DNA from: Neurospora tetrasperma FGSC 2508
Lineage: Eukaryota > Ascomycota > Sordariomycetes > Sordariales > Sordariaceae
Reading direction: 5' to 3'
DNA length: 64,000 nt
NCBI RefSeq assembly: GCF_000213175.1
Contig: NW_009799179.1
Span: 9,780,978 to 9,844,977 of the forward strand
Every line of letters begins with the position of its first letter. Positions within the stretch are counted from its first letter, which is position 1. The position numbers were made by a program, and so were the translations under genes. Shown here piece by piece: positions 54,401-64,000 of the stretch. Below the pieces are notes generated by a model that was not told the origin of the DNA, searched no databases, and was given only the letters and a program-made list of their open reading frames with translations.

Positions 54401-55826
54401 GGCTGACACCAAACCTGGGAGTGGCAGGACTCGAGCTATAGGAGGGCGCACTAATGCTGTGGCTGCTGTCGGCATGTAGCATATGTGGCCGTGGACGATG
54501 GGAGGGAGCACGCTCGTCTAGAAACATTAGCACGTCTCCCTGTGACGAGAAGGACATGGTCGAGACGGCCTGCCGGTCAAGCACCTTGGGCGCAAAGTTG
54601 ACATCGCACTGTGTGAAAAGACCATCCTGGCCGACGGTCCATAGAAGATACTGATCGTGCCAAAGAAGAGCGTTGGGTGAAGTGTCAAACAGCTGGATCT
54701 CCCTATACGGCATCGTAGGACGGGCGAGATCCCAGATATGCACCGCATTGATACCAAACTTCTTCTGACTGCCCTCCCCATACGACATGGCGATCTGGGA
54801 AGCCCTCTTGGCCTGGGCCGTCGCTGACCATTGCCCTGGTCTCCAGGCAAGAGAAGCCACGGGTGCCGGAGTCGATATAGTCCATTTCGGCTTCTGTCTC
54901 TTGTCGGGAACCTTGCCCAGGTGCCAAACATGACACTTGCTGTCCCATCCAGCACTCACGAGATGTTCGCCGTCGGGATGCCAGGCAATCGAAGTACACG
55001 ACTTCTCGTGGGCGTTGATCCTCAGGACGGGCGCATGGTACTTGCGCATATCCCATTGGAGGATGGTGCCCTGATCAGTTGAGCAGGCAAAGACAAAGCC
55101 ATCTTTGGGAGACCAGCGGACCTGGCGCACGCCGTCTGCGTTGCACTTGTAGGCGTGGACGGGACGGAAAGTGGCGCCGGTTCGCGAGGGGATCGGGTTA
55201 CGGATATCGAAGCAGCGGACGATGCCGTCTTGGCTGCCAGACAACAGGTAGCTGGCCCGGTGAGGATTAACGTCGAGTGTGTTGACCTGTCGAGAGTCTT
55301 CGCGAATCTGGAGAGACTCGAGCGGGGATCCGGTAGCCCAGGCCTCGCTGGCGCGCACCAGGTCGTACTGGAAGATCTTGCCGCTGCCACATGCCGTGAA
55401 GACGGTCGGGTTGCCGCCAGCAGGGCCCCATTTGACATCTCTGATAGCTAACTGATCTGGGCTTCCTCCCTGGAGAAGCGAGCGAAGATCGATCCCCTCA
55501 CGAATGCTGAGGCCGTCAAATGTGACGGTTCGTAGCGCATGGCGGCCAGCAAGAACAGCTGATCGGCCATCCGGGGACCTGTCTATGCACTCGAGGGGTT
55601 GGCCAGCCTGGTATGAGGCATTCTGGGCGGCAGTGGGACGTTGACGATAGTTGGAGATGGCCGCCAGGCCGCCGCTGGGGTTGCTGGTAATGTTAGAGCC
55701 GTGAGAAGTGCCATTGGCAACCGAGGACGACGGCGTGTTCTCGTGCGAATTGTTGGCCGAAGAAGAGTCGGGGTTGTTATTAGTCTTGCCCAGTAGCTTG
55801 CGCATGATATTACCCTGGTTATACAT
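51486..55826 (-). CDS. rtc1: SEACAT subunit Rtc1/Sea2 (WDR24 homologue)
   Basis: This protein belongs to the vacuolar SEA/GATOR2 complex that tells TORC1 about amino acids. Single exon, 1,446 residues. After a Ser/Asn-rich N-terminus, WD40 repeats run from about 70 to 420; examples are VKWGPAGGNPTVFTACGSGK, SYLLSGSQDGIVRCFDIRN, VRWSPKDGFVFACSTDQGTI and IAWHPDGEHLVSAGWDSKCH. Residues of about 540-640 form the helical segment IGHLPAAATVDVYEYLTINY. The C-terminal part has a zinc-binding RING-like module (CSSCHKA ... CKRCKAAAAPCALCGHRD ... WWLCPGCGHGGHSSCMQAWH) in the WDR24/Sea2 arrangement. Fungal additions include three KTPVFSG-type repeats near 1,250 and a poly-Gly end. The start is the first Met of the conserved MRKLLGK leader, 8 codons upstream. 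Confidence 0.9.
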   Translation of the reverse strand: MYNQGNIMRKLLGKTNNNPDSSSANNSHENTPSSSVANGTSHGSNITSNPSGGLAAISNYRQRPTAAQNASYQAGQPLECIDRSPDGRSAVLAGRHALRTVTFDGLSIREGIDLRSLLQGGSPDQLAIRDVKWGPAGGNPTVFTACGSGKIFQYDLVRASEAWATGSPLESLQIREDSRQVNTLDVNPHRASYLLSGSQDGIVRCFDIRNPIPSRTGATFRPVHAYKCNADGVRQVRWSPKDGFVFACSTDQGTILQWDMRKYHAPVLRINAHEKSCTSIAWHPDGEHLVSAGWDSKCHVWHLGKVPDKRQKPKWTISTPAPVASLAWRPGQWSATAQAKRASQIAMSYGEGSQKKFGINAVHIWDLARPTMPYREIQLFDTSPNALLWHDQYLLWTVGQDGLFTQCDVNFAPKVLDRQAVSTMSFSSQGDVLMFLDERAPSHRPRPHMLHADSSHSISAPSYSSSPATPRFGVSRSDSEDDVIGSFLGPKRQRKRRPSTRSANLSTTPPTGSEEVLSLEQTIKVTGTYKPQQAMAIGHLPAAATVDVYEYLTINYLEVLYQELPHVEGGRPLPDRVRTILDHYAKAADSVNQYRLAQSWRILAYWVDLILRRRGQYHLERRLDHFEKRKTEAQLRALGPPFQMSVQTDGADTPRKANPRSLLSEELESTSNQPTPLARPVTESEKLAPVLEPGSFALGPALQPRGPQKRSRLDSVPLSVVSFNSEQTQASTEGYDFYDTEAILGNAIDVPRKRHEDPRKSVLRHDSDDSFGHGLSVSAGSRRGCGTTGTAIASSVESSGGLPIRGSALAEIRYPRGSDGSEQASDLQMGSFGRPRFVVPPQLNRTETEMTGMTAYTDEHHAITQSTTDDSFPSQNENDTLHAAPPVVITDEPPTFPEEPEPEPTHIIETDYLPWPSDPAYPYPLHNHTSSFSSTTPPLNPYSLISRTLAFEAKSSALNASAIVLLLKPLVSDEVIDSYQAAAILRQHHSRLMNLKLFVEAALLRKLCMQGWPAAAAESMPGDQEKNALKDWGINYPAILTPAQNGVSVGFFCSSCHKARELDRSEASTDSVWTCKRCKAAAAPCALCGHRDSSPFIPSSSESTISSLQPDREGEDDYQPIATWWLCPGCGHGGHSSCMQAWHAAFEAERDSAMYVDGPVDNDDPAAELASSGGFCPLDGCGHVCLPGPMKLPWGTMRGTGTDTGHGHGMASRMGEMMTEVPSRAGTAREREREASAPSSYSRSAGNKTPVFSGGGIKTPVFSGGNKTPVCSGLSSLTGQGDSSLLGSAADRGYVDLGPPALSALASAGTTSESGGRLLGSSGDDAPPVAQSRAVESVRETGLAFGIGPGGGIQAHHSHSQTSHGSGSGSQSHNVTGILSSSPGRIGAWMSGGLTGHGGEGSKADGGGRGERDKERRKSVKFVTAVDGVGGGGGGGGGAGGSLSRQ
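51512..51539 (+). repeat. (CAC)9 microsatellite, poly-glycine in Rtc1
   Basis: Nine or so CAC triplets encode a run of glycines on the minus strand, 10-14 codons before the stop. Likely length-polymorphic. Confidence 0.8.
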
Positions 55827-56496
55827 GGCCGCGACCCCGTGTTGTCGTGGTTCAGATTGTTGTTGTTACTATGTAATGTCGTCGTGTGTCTCGCGAGGCC
55901 GTGATGCCGTCGAGAGCATCTTCTTTGCGGGTCCTTCAGGGCGCGACCAAGGAACGTTGGAGGGTGTCAATGAGTGGTGACATTGGAAGGAATGGGATAT
56001 CTCGCCAAGGTCTCCTCGGTGAGGAATGCGCCGGTGATGTTGTGGTGGTGATGTGATGTCGTCGTGGGATGTTCTTAGGTACTTTGTAATGTTTTGGTGG
56101 GGTTGATGGAGGGAAGCTATTCCCAGGCAAGTGGAATGATGCCACAATGCCTGCCGGCTGTCCCCTACTTGCGGCTATTCTGCCAGCCTTGACCGCCAAG
56201 ATCTTCCATCCATCGGAGCTGCCTGCCGTTAGCGCATCTCGTCTGTTGTCAGCGCGTCAGTCCACTGAACAACTGAAGCTTCCACTCGACGGGACTTCCA
56301 GCCTTCTGTTCCCTTCCATTTCATCATCACCAGAACATTGCCGCCCACTGTTTACCTACACCGACGGCACACATCAACTATACTACCTCAATCTCACCAA
56401 CATTACCTAACCATTGACTTTACGCGACTTCTACCAGTACCGGTTCAGACTCCGCGTGAACACAGAACGAGCTCATCACTTTCATCGGGCGCCACC
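55827..56496. promoter_or_regulatory. Divergent promoter region of Rtc1 and cactin genes
   Basis: 670 bp between head-to-head starts. The sequence before 56,497 is CA/TC-rich like a leader and the ATG sits in GCCACCATGA, an excellent initiation context. Confidence 0.5.
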
Positions 56497-58296
56497 ATGA
56501 ACCCCGACCGACAGGCCATGATCGCCGGCTTGGGCAAAGGTCGAGACCGAGACAACAAACGAGACATCACTGCCCCCAGACTCGACAACAACAACCGCAT
56601 CTCGAAACCCCAATACAAGCCCTCCTCGAAACCCATCACAGGTTCAAACAGTACCCCGGTCGGCAGCTCTGGCCCCGGCAAATACCTTACCCAGGACGAG
56701 CAGTCGGAGCAATTCGTCGCCGACGAGGACAAGTTCGTGCTCAAGCAAGCAAAGAAGAAGGCCGACATCCGCGTCAGAGAACGGCGCGCAAAGCCCATCG
56801 ACTACCTTGCCTTCAACCTCCGCTTCATCGACACCGACCGCGATGTCTTTGACGACCACGATGACGACGTCGACATCCCCGTGCCCTCTCCCGAGAGAGT
56901 CCTCCAGAACCTGAACGAGTCCCAGCTGAAGGAGTTGGAGGAGGATATCAAGTCATACAATACCCTCGAGACAAACCGCCGCAACAAGGAGTACTGGTCA
57001 GCCCTGTCCATTCTGTGTGACGAAAAGCGAAACAAACTCAAACCACAAGGAGCAGAGGGACGTGCCGTCAACACAGTGGCTGCGGATGTTGACAGGATTC
57101 TGGCACCCAAGACGTTGGAGCAGTTGGAGGCGTTGGAGAAGCAGATCAGGGCGAAGCTACAGTCCAACGAGCCCATCGATACCGACTATTGGGAATCCTT
57201 ACTCAAGAGTCTGCTGGTATACAAGGCAAAGGCAAAGCTGAAGCACGTGTGTTTGGAGATCAAGGCCGCCCGCGTCGAGGTCCTCAAAGCCAAGGACCCC
57301 GAGAGGGCGAAAGCCTTGGAACAAGCCGACGCCCTCCCTGATGCCGCCCTCGCTTTGACCTCGGGCCCTTCCAAAGCCTTGAGCCGCCCTACCGCCTCGA
57401 CATCAACACCACTCGCTGCATCCTCCAGCAACAGCAGCAGCAGCACCGCCCCGCCCCCAGGTACCGCTCGCTTCGCCTCCACCGGCAATGAAGACTTCTC
57501 CCAAGCCACCAAGGCCCTCTACGACCGGGAAGTCGCCCGCGGCTTCCTCGAAGGCGAAGAGATCTTCACGGCCGAAGAATCCCTGACCTCCAACCCCAAG
57601 CCCGTGTGGGCCGACAAGTACCGTCCCCGCAAGCCGCGCTACTTCAACCGCGTTCTGATGGGCTACGAATGGAACAAGTACAACCAAACGCACTACGACC
57701 ACGACAACCCGCCGCCCAAGGTTGTGCAGGGGTACAAGTTCAACATATTCTATCCCGACCTGATTGACAAGACCAAGGCGCCCACATTCAAGATCATCAG
57801 GGAGGGCGGGAGACGCAGAGGAGAGAGCTTTGCGCCCGCGGGCAAGGAGGATACCTGCTTGATTAGGTTCGTGGCCGGACCGCCGTACGAGGATATTGCG
57901 TTTAGGATTGTGGACAGGGAGTGGGATTATAGCGCCAAGAAGGAGAGGGGGTTCAAGAGTAGTTTTGACAAGGTGAGTCATCCTAGGTTGTGGGTTGTGG
58001 TGGGCGACATTGCTGTTTGGGCCGGTGGGCTGTTGGTGACAGCGTTGGTCCCGATGGCTACGTTGGCCTATTACCACGGCCCCTATAACAGGCCAACGCT
58101 ATACATTTCTACGCCATCCAGCATCCGCCGATTACCCGTGCGTTTCTGGCCTTACCGTTCTTGTGCTAACCCATTACTTGTGTGTAGGGCATCCTTCAAC
58201 TACACTTTCAGTTCAAAAAGGTTGGTGATCTGGTCTCCCTTTTGGTTGTACCGGCCAAGGCTAACAGTGTCTGTGCAGATTTACTACAGAAAGTAA
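56497..58296 (+). CDS. Cactin, spliceosome-associated factor
   Basis: Cactin is a conserved spliceosome-associated nuclear protein; the fission yeast homologue affects splicing and telomere length. Three exons (56,497-57,972; 58,188-58,220; 58,279-58,296) splice in phase 0 to 508 residues. The mid domain begins near 67 (EQFVADEDKFVLKQAKKKAD) and includes RERRAKPIDYLAFNLRFID, LNESQLKELEEDIKSYNTLE and a helical stretch to about 290. A Ser/Pro/Ala-rich linker follows. The C-terminal domain (about 368-508) has WADKYRPRKPRYFNRVLMGY, WNKYNQTHYDHDNPPPKVVQ, GYKFNIFYPDLIDKTKAPTF and ends LQLHFQFKKIYYRK. The last two exons encode only 11 and 5 residues plus stop, yet they restore the invariant cactin ending. 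If intron 1 were retained, the frame would read on to a stop at the same region with unrelated residues. The N-terminus is shorter than in animal cactins, which carry an RS-rich extension. Confidence 0.93.
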   Translation: MNPDRQAMIAGLGKGRDRDNKRDITAPRLDNNNRISKPQYKPSSKPITGSNSTPVGSSGPGKYLTQDEQSEQFVADEDKFVLKQAKKKADIRVRERRAKPIDYLAFNLRFIDTDRDVFDDHDDDVDIPVPSPERVLQNLNESQLKELEEDIKSYNTLETNRRNKEYWSALSILCDEKRNKLKPQGAEGRAVNTVAADVDRILAPKTLEQLEALEKQIRAKLQSNEPIDTDYWESLLKSLLVYKAKAKLKHVCLEIKAARVEVLKAKDPERAKALEQADALPDAALALTSGPSKALSRPTASTSTPLAASSSNSSSSTAPPPGTARFASTGNEDFSQATKALYDREVARGFLEGEEIFTAEESLTSNPKPVWADKYRPRKPRYFNRVLMGYEWNKYNQTHYDHDNPPPKVVQGYKFNIFYPDLIDKTKAPTFKIIREGGRRRGESFAPAGKEDTCLIRFVAGPPYEDIAFRIVDREWDYSAKKERGFKSSFDKVSHPRLWVVVGDIAVWAGGLLVTALVPMATLAYYHGPYNRPTLYISTPSSIRRLPVRFWPYRSCANPLLVCRASFNYTFSSKRLVIWSPFWLYRPRLTVSVQIYYRK

Positions 58297-61200
58297 AAGA
58301 AGCCCAGTGCCATATGACCACCGCCTTCTGGAATGCTGGTCCGGCCTGCGGCGAAGCCTTCGGCTGGTCTTTTGGTCTGGTAACTTCGGTGTCGTGTTCT
58401 ATAGGTCGATATGGGACCGCGGAAGCTGCTGCGGCCCGTCTGGGCTCGATCCCTGTTCCCGGTCTTTGGATGAACTGGGCGCATTGTCTGATTATGAAAG
58501 AACACACGAGAGAGCTTCCAAGTGCGGTGTGTTGTGGAAGGGCTGCTACACCGCCGACCGGGGACGACGGGAACGAACACGGGGCACAGATGAGACGATT
58601 TCAAGGCTTCGTCTAGAAGGGTGGGAATGATGCCGTTCCCCGGGTAGACCGGGGCATTGGGGCTGGATGCCGGCAGCATTCTGGTCTTCTGGGTGGATGT
58701 CATTGTCTTGTCTCGCGACAGTCGAGCGGCACGTCAGCGGGCACTCCTGAAGTGGAGGGATCATGGATGGAGACGGGACTGGACCGGCTCCTCTCCGTAT
58801 GCGACAACCCGAACTTTTGGAGCTTACTAAATCCCTGGTGCGATGGTGTGCGATTGGATGATTCATGTTTCTTCGGACCATCGGATTTTGCGAGGAAAGA
58901 ACGAGATATCCGTCTCCCGTCTGTCTGTCTCTCTGCCTAGGTGTCTGGGCACCGGCGAGACAGGACCAGGTGTCAGCCCAACCCTGGAGACGGAGAAGTA
59001 CAGAGCAGTCCGGATGTCATGTCAATCTATCAGCCGTTCATCTTGCAGTCAGCCTGCCAGTCTGTCAGTTTTGTCAGATGGTGAAGGGTGGGAGGAGTGT
59101 TTCGTTGTCTGGACGCCTGGAGATGACGCAGGGCACACTGCACTATCAAGACACGTTCCACAGGATAGCTACAGTCTGAGGCTTTCTTGAGGCTGGCAGA
59201 AATAACCGGGGTGGCTTTTCTTTCGATCTTCCTCCGTGGCATGGAGATAAGGGGTGGCCTGGTCTGCGAGGCGTCGGTCACCGTCAGAGACGTGGAAGTT
59301 GGCTGCCTCGGCTGCCTCGGGGTCGGCCGGTAAATGAAGCCAAGCCCGATTTTCGATTCACGCTCATCATTTGTTCGACACATCCTTCTAGAATGAAACA
59401 AAGTCTATGTTCTGCATGTCACAAGAGATTACTATTTAAGAGGTCATGGCACCGTGCAAGCCGTGCAAGCCCGAAGCCGTGTGGAGAGAGATGATGAGAG
59501 ACCGGGCTGAGTGCGCACGTCAATCAGTACGCAGTCGACCTGTTGTTCAGTTGTTCTGGCGCCTCTGCCCTTGGGAAACATTGACCTCTTGACCTCTTTG
59601 AACGGCCATCTCTTGTGTTGAAAACTCCGCCGTTTCTTCCATGGCCCGTCTGCCCACTAAAGGCCCCATGCCAGCACAGAGTGACAATGGTGGGAAGCAC
59701 TGATTGGGCCGTTTCAAAAAAGACCACCTCTTAGCACCACCACGAGTGGCTGCACCTTTCCGTTAGGATCTGGCTACGGCCAGCCAATTCTGTCCGTCCT
59801 TGTGGCATCTTCTCTCTTGTGTCTGGTCTGCAATGGACCTAGGACTCGCTGACGAGACCGGCGTGCCGCTGGCTGACTGGCTGGAAGCTTCCCATTGCCG
59901 CAGAGAGAGCCTCACTCTGATACGCCCAAGTCTACTCCCACTGCTGTCGCTGTCCTAGCTCATGCTGCCGTCATTGACCGCTTCCACGGCTCCCAGAGTT
60001 CCAGACAATAGCTCTTCTTCGCTTCTGCCGGTAACCCTGAGCGCTGGCCAGCCAAGGCCCAGTGAGAGGGAGTCACAATGCCCGACTATGAGATTGTTAG
60101 AGCTGAACTTATTTTGTCCTCTCAAGGTCTGGCCATTTTTACTACCCCAAACCAAAACTGTTGATTGTGTGGATTGTGTCGTCAATTGTCTTTCGCTTGA
60201 GGATTGTTGTAAACAACAACTTGAACAACAACGACATGGACTGGACGACATGAACAGACCAAATCTTCGGACCCCCCCTTTCCTACTTCCCCTACTGCCC
60301 CTTCGAACAAGCCACACTTCAAACTGCATCACGGGCAAGCATGCTTCTTAGTCGCTGACCGCCAAGTTTCCCTCCACTGCAGTTCTGGCGCCGCCTTTCT
60401 TCAACGTCAAGTTACGGTGGGCTTGACACTGTAGAGCCAGGTATCAGGTCTTGGCTTGAAAGCACCAGGCATATTGAGCAGGGGTTTAAAACCCCGGTCG
60501 TCAATTCTGTCACTTTTCTTTTTCTTCCATCGTGCCGTCTTCCCTGTCTTTGCTGCCGGCTCTGCGATGTAGGCAGTATGTGAGAATTATTGCACGCACT
60601 GGTACACTCGCAGAAGATGAAAATCATGGGCATGGATGCTGCTGTGGCCTGCTGTCTGGGGTTGTGACGAGCACCGAACCCTTCTCATTTCCTTCTCACA
60701 GGTACCTCACCTAGGAGACTGAGGGAGGGGTGTCCATAACACAGTCGATCCGGCGCCGATTGGTCAACGTCCCTGAGTACCTTACCTTCTTTACATTCAC
60801 CTTCGTCCCCAGAAGCAAGCCACGCAGAGCTACTGCCTATAGCGTGTTGATCTTCAACTCTATGATTTCGTTTGTTCTACCTCTTCCACGGTAGAAAACA
60901 TGCCGTGTAGAGTGCGCATGGCCACACCATGTACACACACAGCAATGAACTGGAAGCCAGGCCATGGCACAACGGCCGCACCCTCATACCAGCCATGAAT
61001 GGAAGGTATCGCAAACCCACCCGGTACTCTCTCCTTGCGCCCGCTCCCGCCGGGTGTGGAGGTAGATGTCTGGTCCACCAAACAAAAGTGAACAAACTGT
61101 GTTGGCAGAACCCTCACTCACTGAAGGCAAGGCAGGGCAGTGTCCTCCCTTGGGATGTACACCACCGCACTCAGTACACACTTTGGCCCCCCCTGTTCTG

Positions 61201-61570
61201 CTTGGCTTGAGATACCCACCCCTTACTGCTACTGACATGGATGGAGCTTCAACAACATAGCCAGATGTTGCTATACGTCCAGTATCTGCATAGCTCCATG
61301 TCCTTGTATCGATCTTCTTTCCCCTGGTCCCTGGTCCTGGCAGATACAGACATACACCTACATACTTCAACTGCCAGTCAACAGCCGTTTTGCCTGATAA
61401 CTGAGACATCTGGACCTCACACCTTCAATATCAAATCTGTTTCTCCCCACACTTGAAGAAAAGCATACATACCTAGGCCAACAACCTTCGTTGTCTTGGA
61501 TCACCAACATTGATCAAAGCCATTCTTCTCTTCTTTCTTCCCTGGCTCACTTAGCAACGACACTTCAGTA
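58297..61570. other. Long upstream region of the forkhead gene
   Basis: About 3.3 kb without a supported gene between cactin and the forkhead gene. Frames of up to 140 codons on both strands are random in look. Long, structured 5' regions with upstream ATGs are common for Neurospora developmental regulators. The last 1.5 kb is rich in CA/TC tracts, as in leaders. Confidence 0.55.
60204..60219 (+). promoter_or_regulatory. Forkhead-type site in a near-palindrome
   Basis: TTGTTGTAAACAACAA has two 7-bp arms (TTGTTGT / ACAACAA) around AA and contains GTAAACAA, the classic forkhead core (RYAAAYA). It lies 1.35 kb upstream of a forkhead gene, so autoregulation is possible. A further AACAACAACG follows. 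Untested. Confidence 0.4.
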
Positions 61571-63252
61571 ATGGACACGGAATCAACTACCGAAAACGAA
61601 CACCCAACAACGTCAGACACAATGGACTCCTCAAACTCATACATGTTATCACTACAGGTCACCAGAAGCCAGACCAGCAGCCCGGTTGCATGTGTGGGAG
61701 GCATGACGGAAGGAAAGACTCAGGTTGGCGTATCACTATGGAACCCTTCGGTCCGGGCGCAAACCGGGAGTGACGAGTTCGAGCACTATGCCTTCCACAG
61801 CACCGCAGGCTCCTCAACAGCACCTACAAATGGGTACGGAGGACTTACACAACAGTGTCTGTCTAGCCAGTCATCGCCCCGCAGCTGGAGTTCACCAGAC
61901 CATCACTTTCGTCCGGTCTCTGCCTCAGGTTCTGGCTCTTCTTGGGGTTCCTACCCGGCGGAGCAGTCATACGCCGGGGTCGCTGGCAGGCAGACGAACA
62001 CCCCCCCACCACAATTTCCATCCAAGACCTTATCGAGAGAGAACCACAACGCCTCGAAAACAACTTCATATCCTCCCACCGGTTCCTTCTTTCCCAGTCA
62101 CCATTATCCCACCCATAACAGCATCTCCTCACTTTCTCAAGAATCGGAATACCCCCCTTCTCCCTGCAGTTCCATTCCCAATAACTTCAAGCTCGACTGC
62201 GACTCAGACACCTCCATGTTGAGCACCGCCCCCGCCTCCGAGGCCGGCGATAACTTTCTTGTCAGCAACCCATATCCTGCGTACAATCTCCTTGGTGACA
62301 GCAACATGAATGGCGTAAGCACCTGCAGTAGCGTCTCCAGCCCAGTTTCTCCCTCGGCTAGCCTTGATAGCACCCCGACTACTGCCTCTATTCTCCCCGG
62401 CAACAACAAAGCCGAGCTGCCCTATGCGCAGCTTATCTACAAAGCGTTCATGAGCACCCCCAACAAGGCCATGACACTGCAGGATATCTACCAATGGTTC
62501 CGCGAGAACACCGAAAAGGGCAAGAGTGATACAAAAGGGTGGCAGAACAGTATCCGTCACAATTTGTCCATGAACCATGTGGGTGTCCCTTCCCTCTAAT
62601 CCCACATTCACTATTACATCAGCTAACACTCATTAGGCGTTCACCAAACGAGAGCGCAAGCCCGAAGGCAGCACCAACACCAACATGAACGATGAAGACA
62701 ATAATGCCTCCACAGATTCCAACAACAGTGATAACAAGAAGTCCACGGAATGGTATCTCGAGCCTTGGGCAATCAAAGGCGGCGTCCAGTCTACCACACG
62801 CTACCGTAAGGGCAACCACGCTTCGCGACGGGCTGCGGCAGCCTCGGCCTGCAACGCCTCCCGCCGCCACATGAAGGACGGCAAGTACGATTTGTACAGC
62901 AACGGCATGTCCACTCTATATCGCTCTTCCCCCTCCCTTGCCAACCGTAACAAGATCTCCAAGTCGAACAACCGCGCTACACTCCGTAGCAACGGAACGG
63001 CTCCTACGGAATTGCAAATGCACTACTATACCTCCAGCCATCACATCCCTCAACAACATCCCTTCGGAGTCAGCATGGTTACCTCTGCGCCTGAGCAACA
63101 CTACAACCCGTATATGTCTCCCGTCTCTGCAAGGCCGGCGGTGACGCATAGTTTGCCAGAAATAATGTCCATGTCTGCTACCTCTGCCCCTTCCTGCGCC
63201 GCTGACTTTTACGAGTCCTACACCGACCCTGCCATCCTTGCCTCTTCGCTCG

Positions 63253-63343
<91 letters not shown>

Positions 63344-63644
63344 ACAAGGCCAAGCTCAAAGGGAGGCGTCGGAGCCAATTTCGGTGATGAACGAGCCCAT
63401 CACTCCCGAGGCCAGTTTCGGCAGCCCTCCGCTCATGGCGGCGAACCCCACGAGCAGTAGCGCGAGTTACTATCCCAGCCCTGAGGATCACGCCATGAGC
63501 TTTGCCAGTGTCCATCACCACGCCGGGTATCATCAGCCTCAAGTCTACCAGGGCGAGTCCCGGTATGGCCATCACAACGGCTGGGAACATGCCCAGGGCG
63601 TGGCGGTTCCAGCTACGGGAATGATGTATGGGCATTATGCATAG
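61571..63644 (+). CDS. Forkhead-domain transcription factor
   Basis: Two exons (61,571-62,578 and 62,637-63,644) give 671 residues. The first 280 are Ser/Thr/Pro-rich and likely disordered. The winged-helix forkhead DNA-binding domain spans about 281-345: PYAQLIYKAFMSTPNKAMTL, DIYQWFRENTEKGKSDTKGW and QNSIRHNLSMNHAFTKRERK. The recognition helix WQNSIRHNLSMN is intact. The 58-bp intron sits just after this helix, between H and A of NHAF. A Ser/Asn-rich hinge is followed by EWYLEPWAIKGG, an Ala/Arg block, a run of 31 Gln near residues 540-570 and a Gly/His/Tyr-rich C-terminus. No FHA domain is seen, so it is not the Fkh1/Fkh2 or Fhl1 type. It should be a nuclear regulator; targets are unknown. 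Confidence 0.92.
63255..63347 (+). repeat. CAA/CAG glutamine repeat (31 codons)
   Basis: 93 bp of alternating CAACAG ending CAACAACAA encode 31 glutamines in the forkhead protein. The mixed codons make slippage less likely than a pure repeat, but length variation among strains is expected. Confidence 0.9.
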
Positions 63645-64000
63645 ATGCTAGCACTTGAGCACAAAACAACGAAGAGATAGGCGGCGGCTTGATGCTACGA
63701 CTGCAGGAAGCCAAATTGTACCAATACCAATATTACGATCATGAGGTCACGACACAACAAACACAGAAGGCGATACCCAAAAAAACTTGCTTTTGATTCA
63801 TTAGATTTGGTGGGGGGTTGTTTTCCTACCTCTATTTTCTTTTTCTCCATCCGTATCTTCCTCTCTTTTTTTCTTCTTCGCATTTCGCAGCTGCTCTTAA
63901 ATTACCAGTCTGGCAAGCAGCGTCTTAGATATGGGGCACTGGTTTCCAGCTAGTGGTTCCCTTCATGTCACTGCTTGCATGGTTCTACTCTTACAGCCAA
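63645..64000. other. 3' flank of the forkhead gene
   Basis: 3' untranslated and flanking sequence with a T/C-rich tract at 63,825-63,880. No gene. Confidence 0.5.

Overview
This is a window of a filamentous ascomycete genome, almost certainly Neurospora or a very close Sordariales relative. The genes have short introns (about 50-150 bp) with GTAAGT-like donors. Intergenic DNA has normal base composition. About 21 kb in the middle (roughly 10,860-31,800) is extremely A+T-rich, with TA-containing dinucleotides in place of nearly all CA/TG, the mark of repeat-induced point mutation (RIP). The photolyase matches my recollection of the N. crassa PHR protein nearly residue for residue; I could not check that by search.

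Left arm (1-10,856): a four-exon 40S ribosomal protein S16 gene on the minus strand, a three-exon RCR-type single-pass membrane protein, a small hydrophilic protein, a Ser/Asp-rich orphan, and a four-exon seven-helix fungal rhodopsin-fold membrane protein. The gaps between them hold no gene I can recognise.

Centre (10,857-31,800): a RIP-destroyed, nested transposon graveyard. I could read protein traces through the stops. There is a plus-strand Ty3/gypsy element (protease, reverse transcriptase, RNase H, zinc-finger and integrase traces at about 15.1-18.9 kb). A second, minus-strand chromodomain Ty3/gypsy element lies at about 27.5-31 kb. Its integrase is split by a 2,177-bp LTR element with two 181-bp LTRs, a polypurine tract and only a gag-like trace. 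About 160 bp of inverted repeat lies at 11.1 and 23.5 kb, and five 19-bp tandem units lie at 26.6 kb. No intact gene is present there.

Right arm (31,801-64,000): a GT1-family glycosyltransferase right beside the heterochromatin edge, tail-to-tail with a NUDT19-like Nudix hydrolase that ends in a peroxisomal SKL signal; the DNA photolyase with a mitochondrial-type leader and a GATC-rich, possibly light-responsive promoter; 40S ribosomal protein S21 divergent from the SLX4 nuclease scaffold; a secreted Ser/Thr-rich protein; two tandemly duplicated DUF7918-type genes with identical intron phases; the SEACAT subunit Rtc1/Sea2 (WDR24 homologue) divergent from the splicing factor cactin; and a forkhead transcription factor with a 31-glutamine tract and a 3.3-kb upstream region containing a forkhead-type site. 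Most of these are housekeeping or DNA-repair genes that share only location. The possibly new items are the gag-only LTR element with its strand-polar RIP pattern, the large inverted-repeat pair, and the DUF7918 pair that survived RIP.
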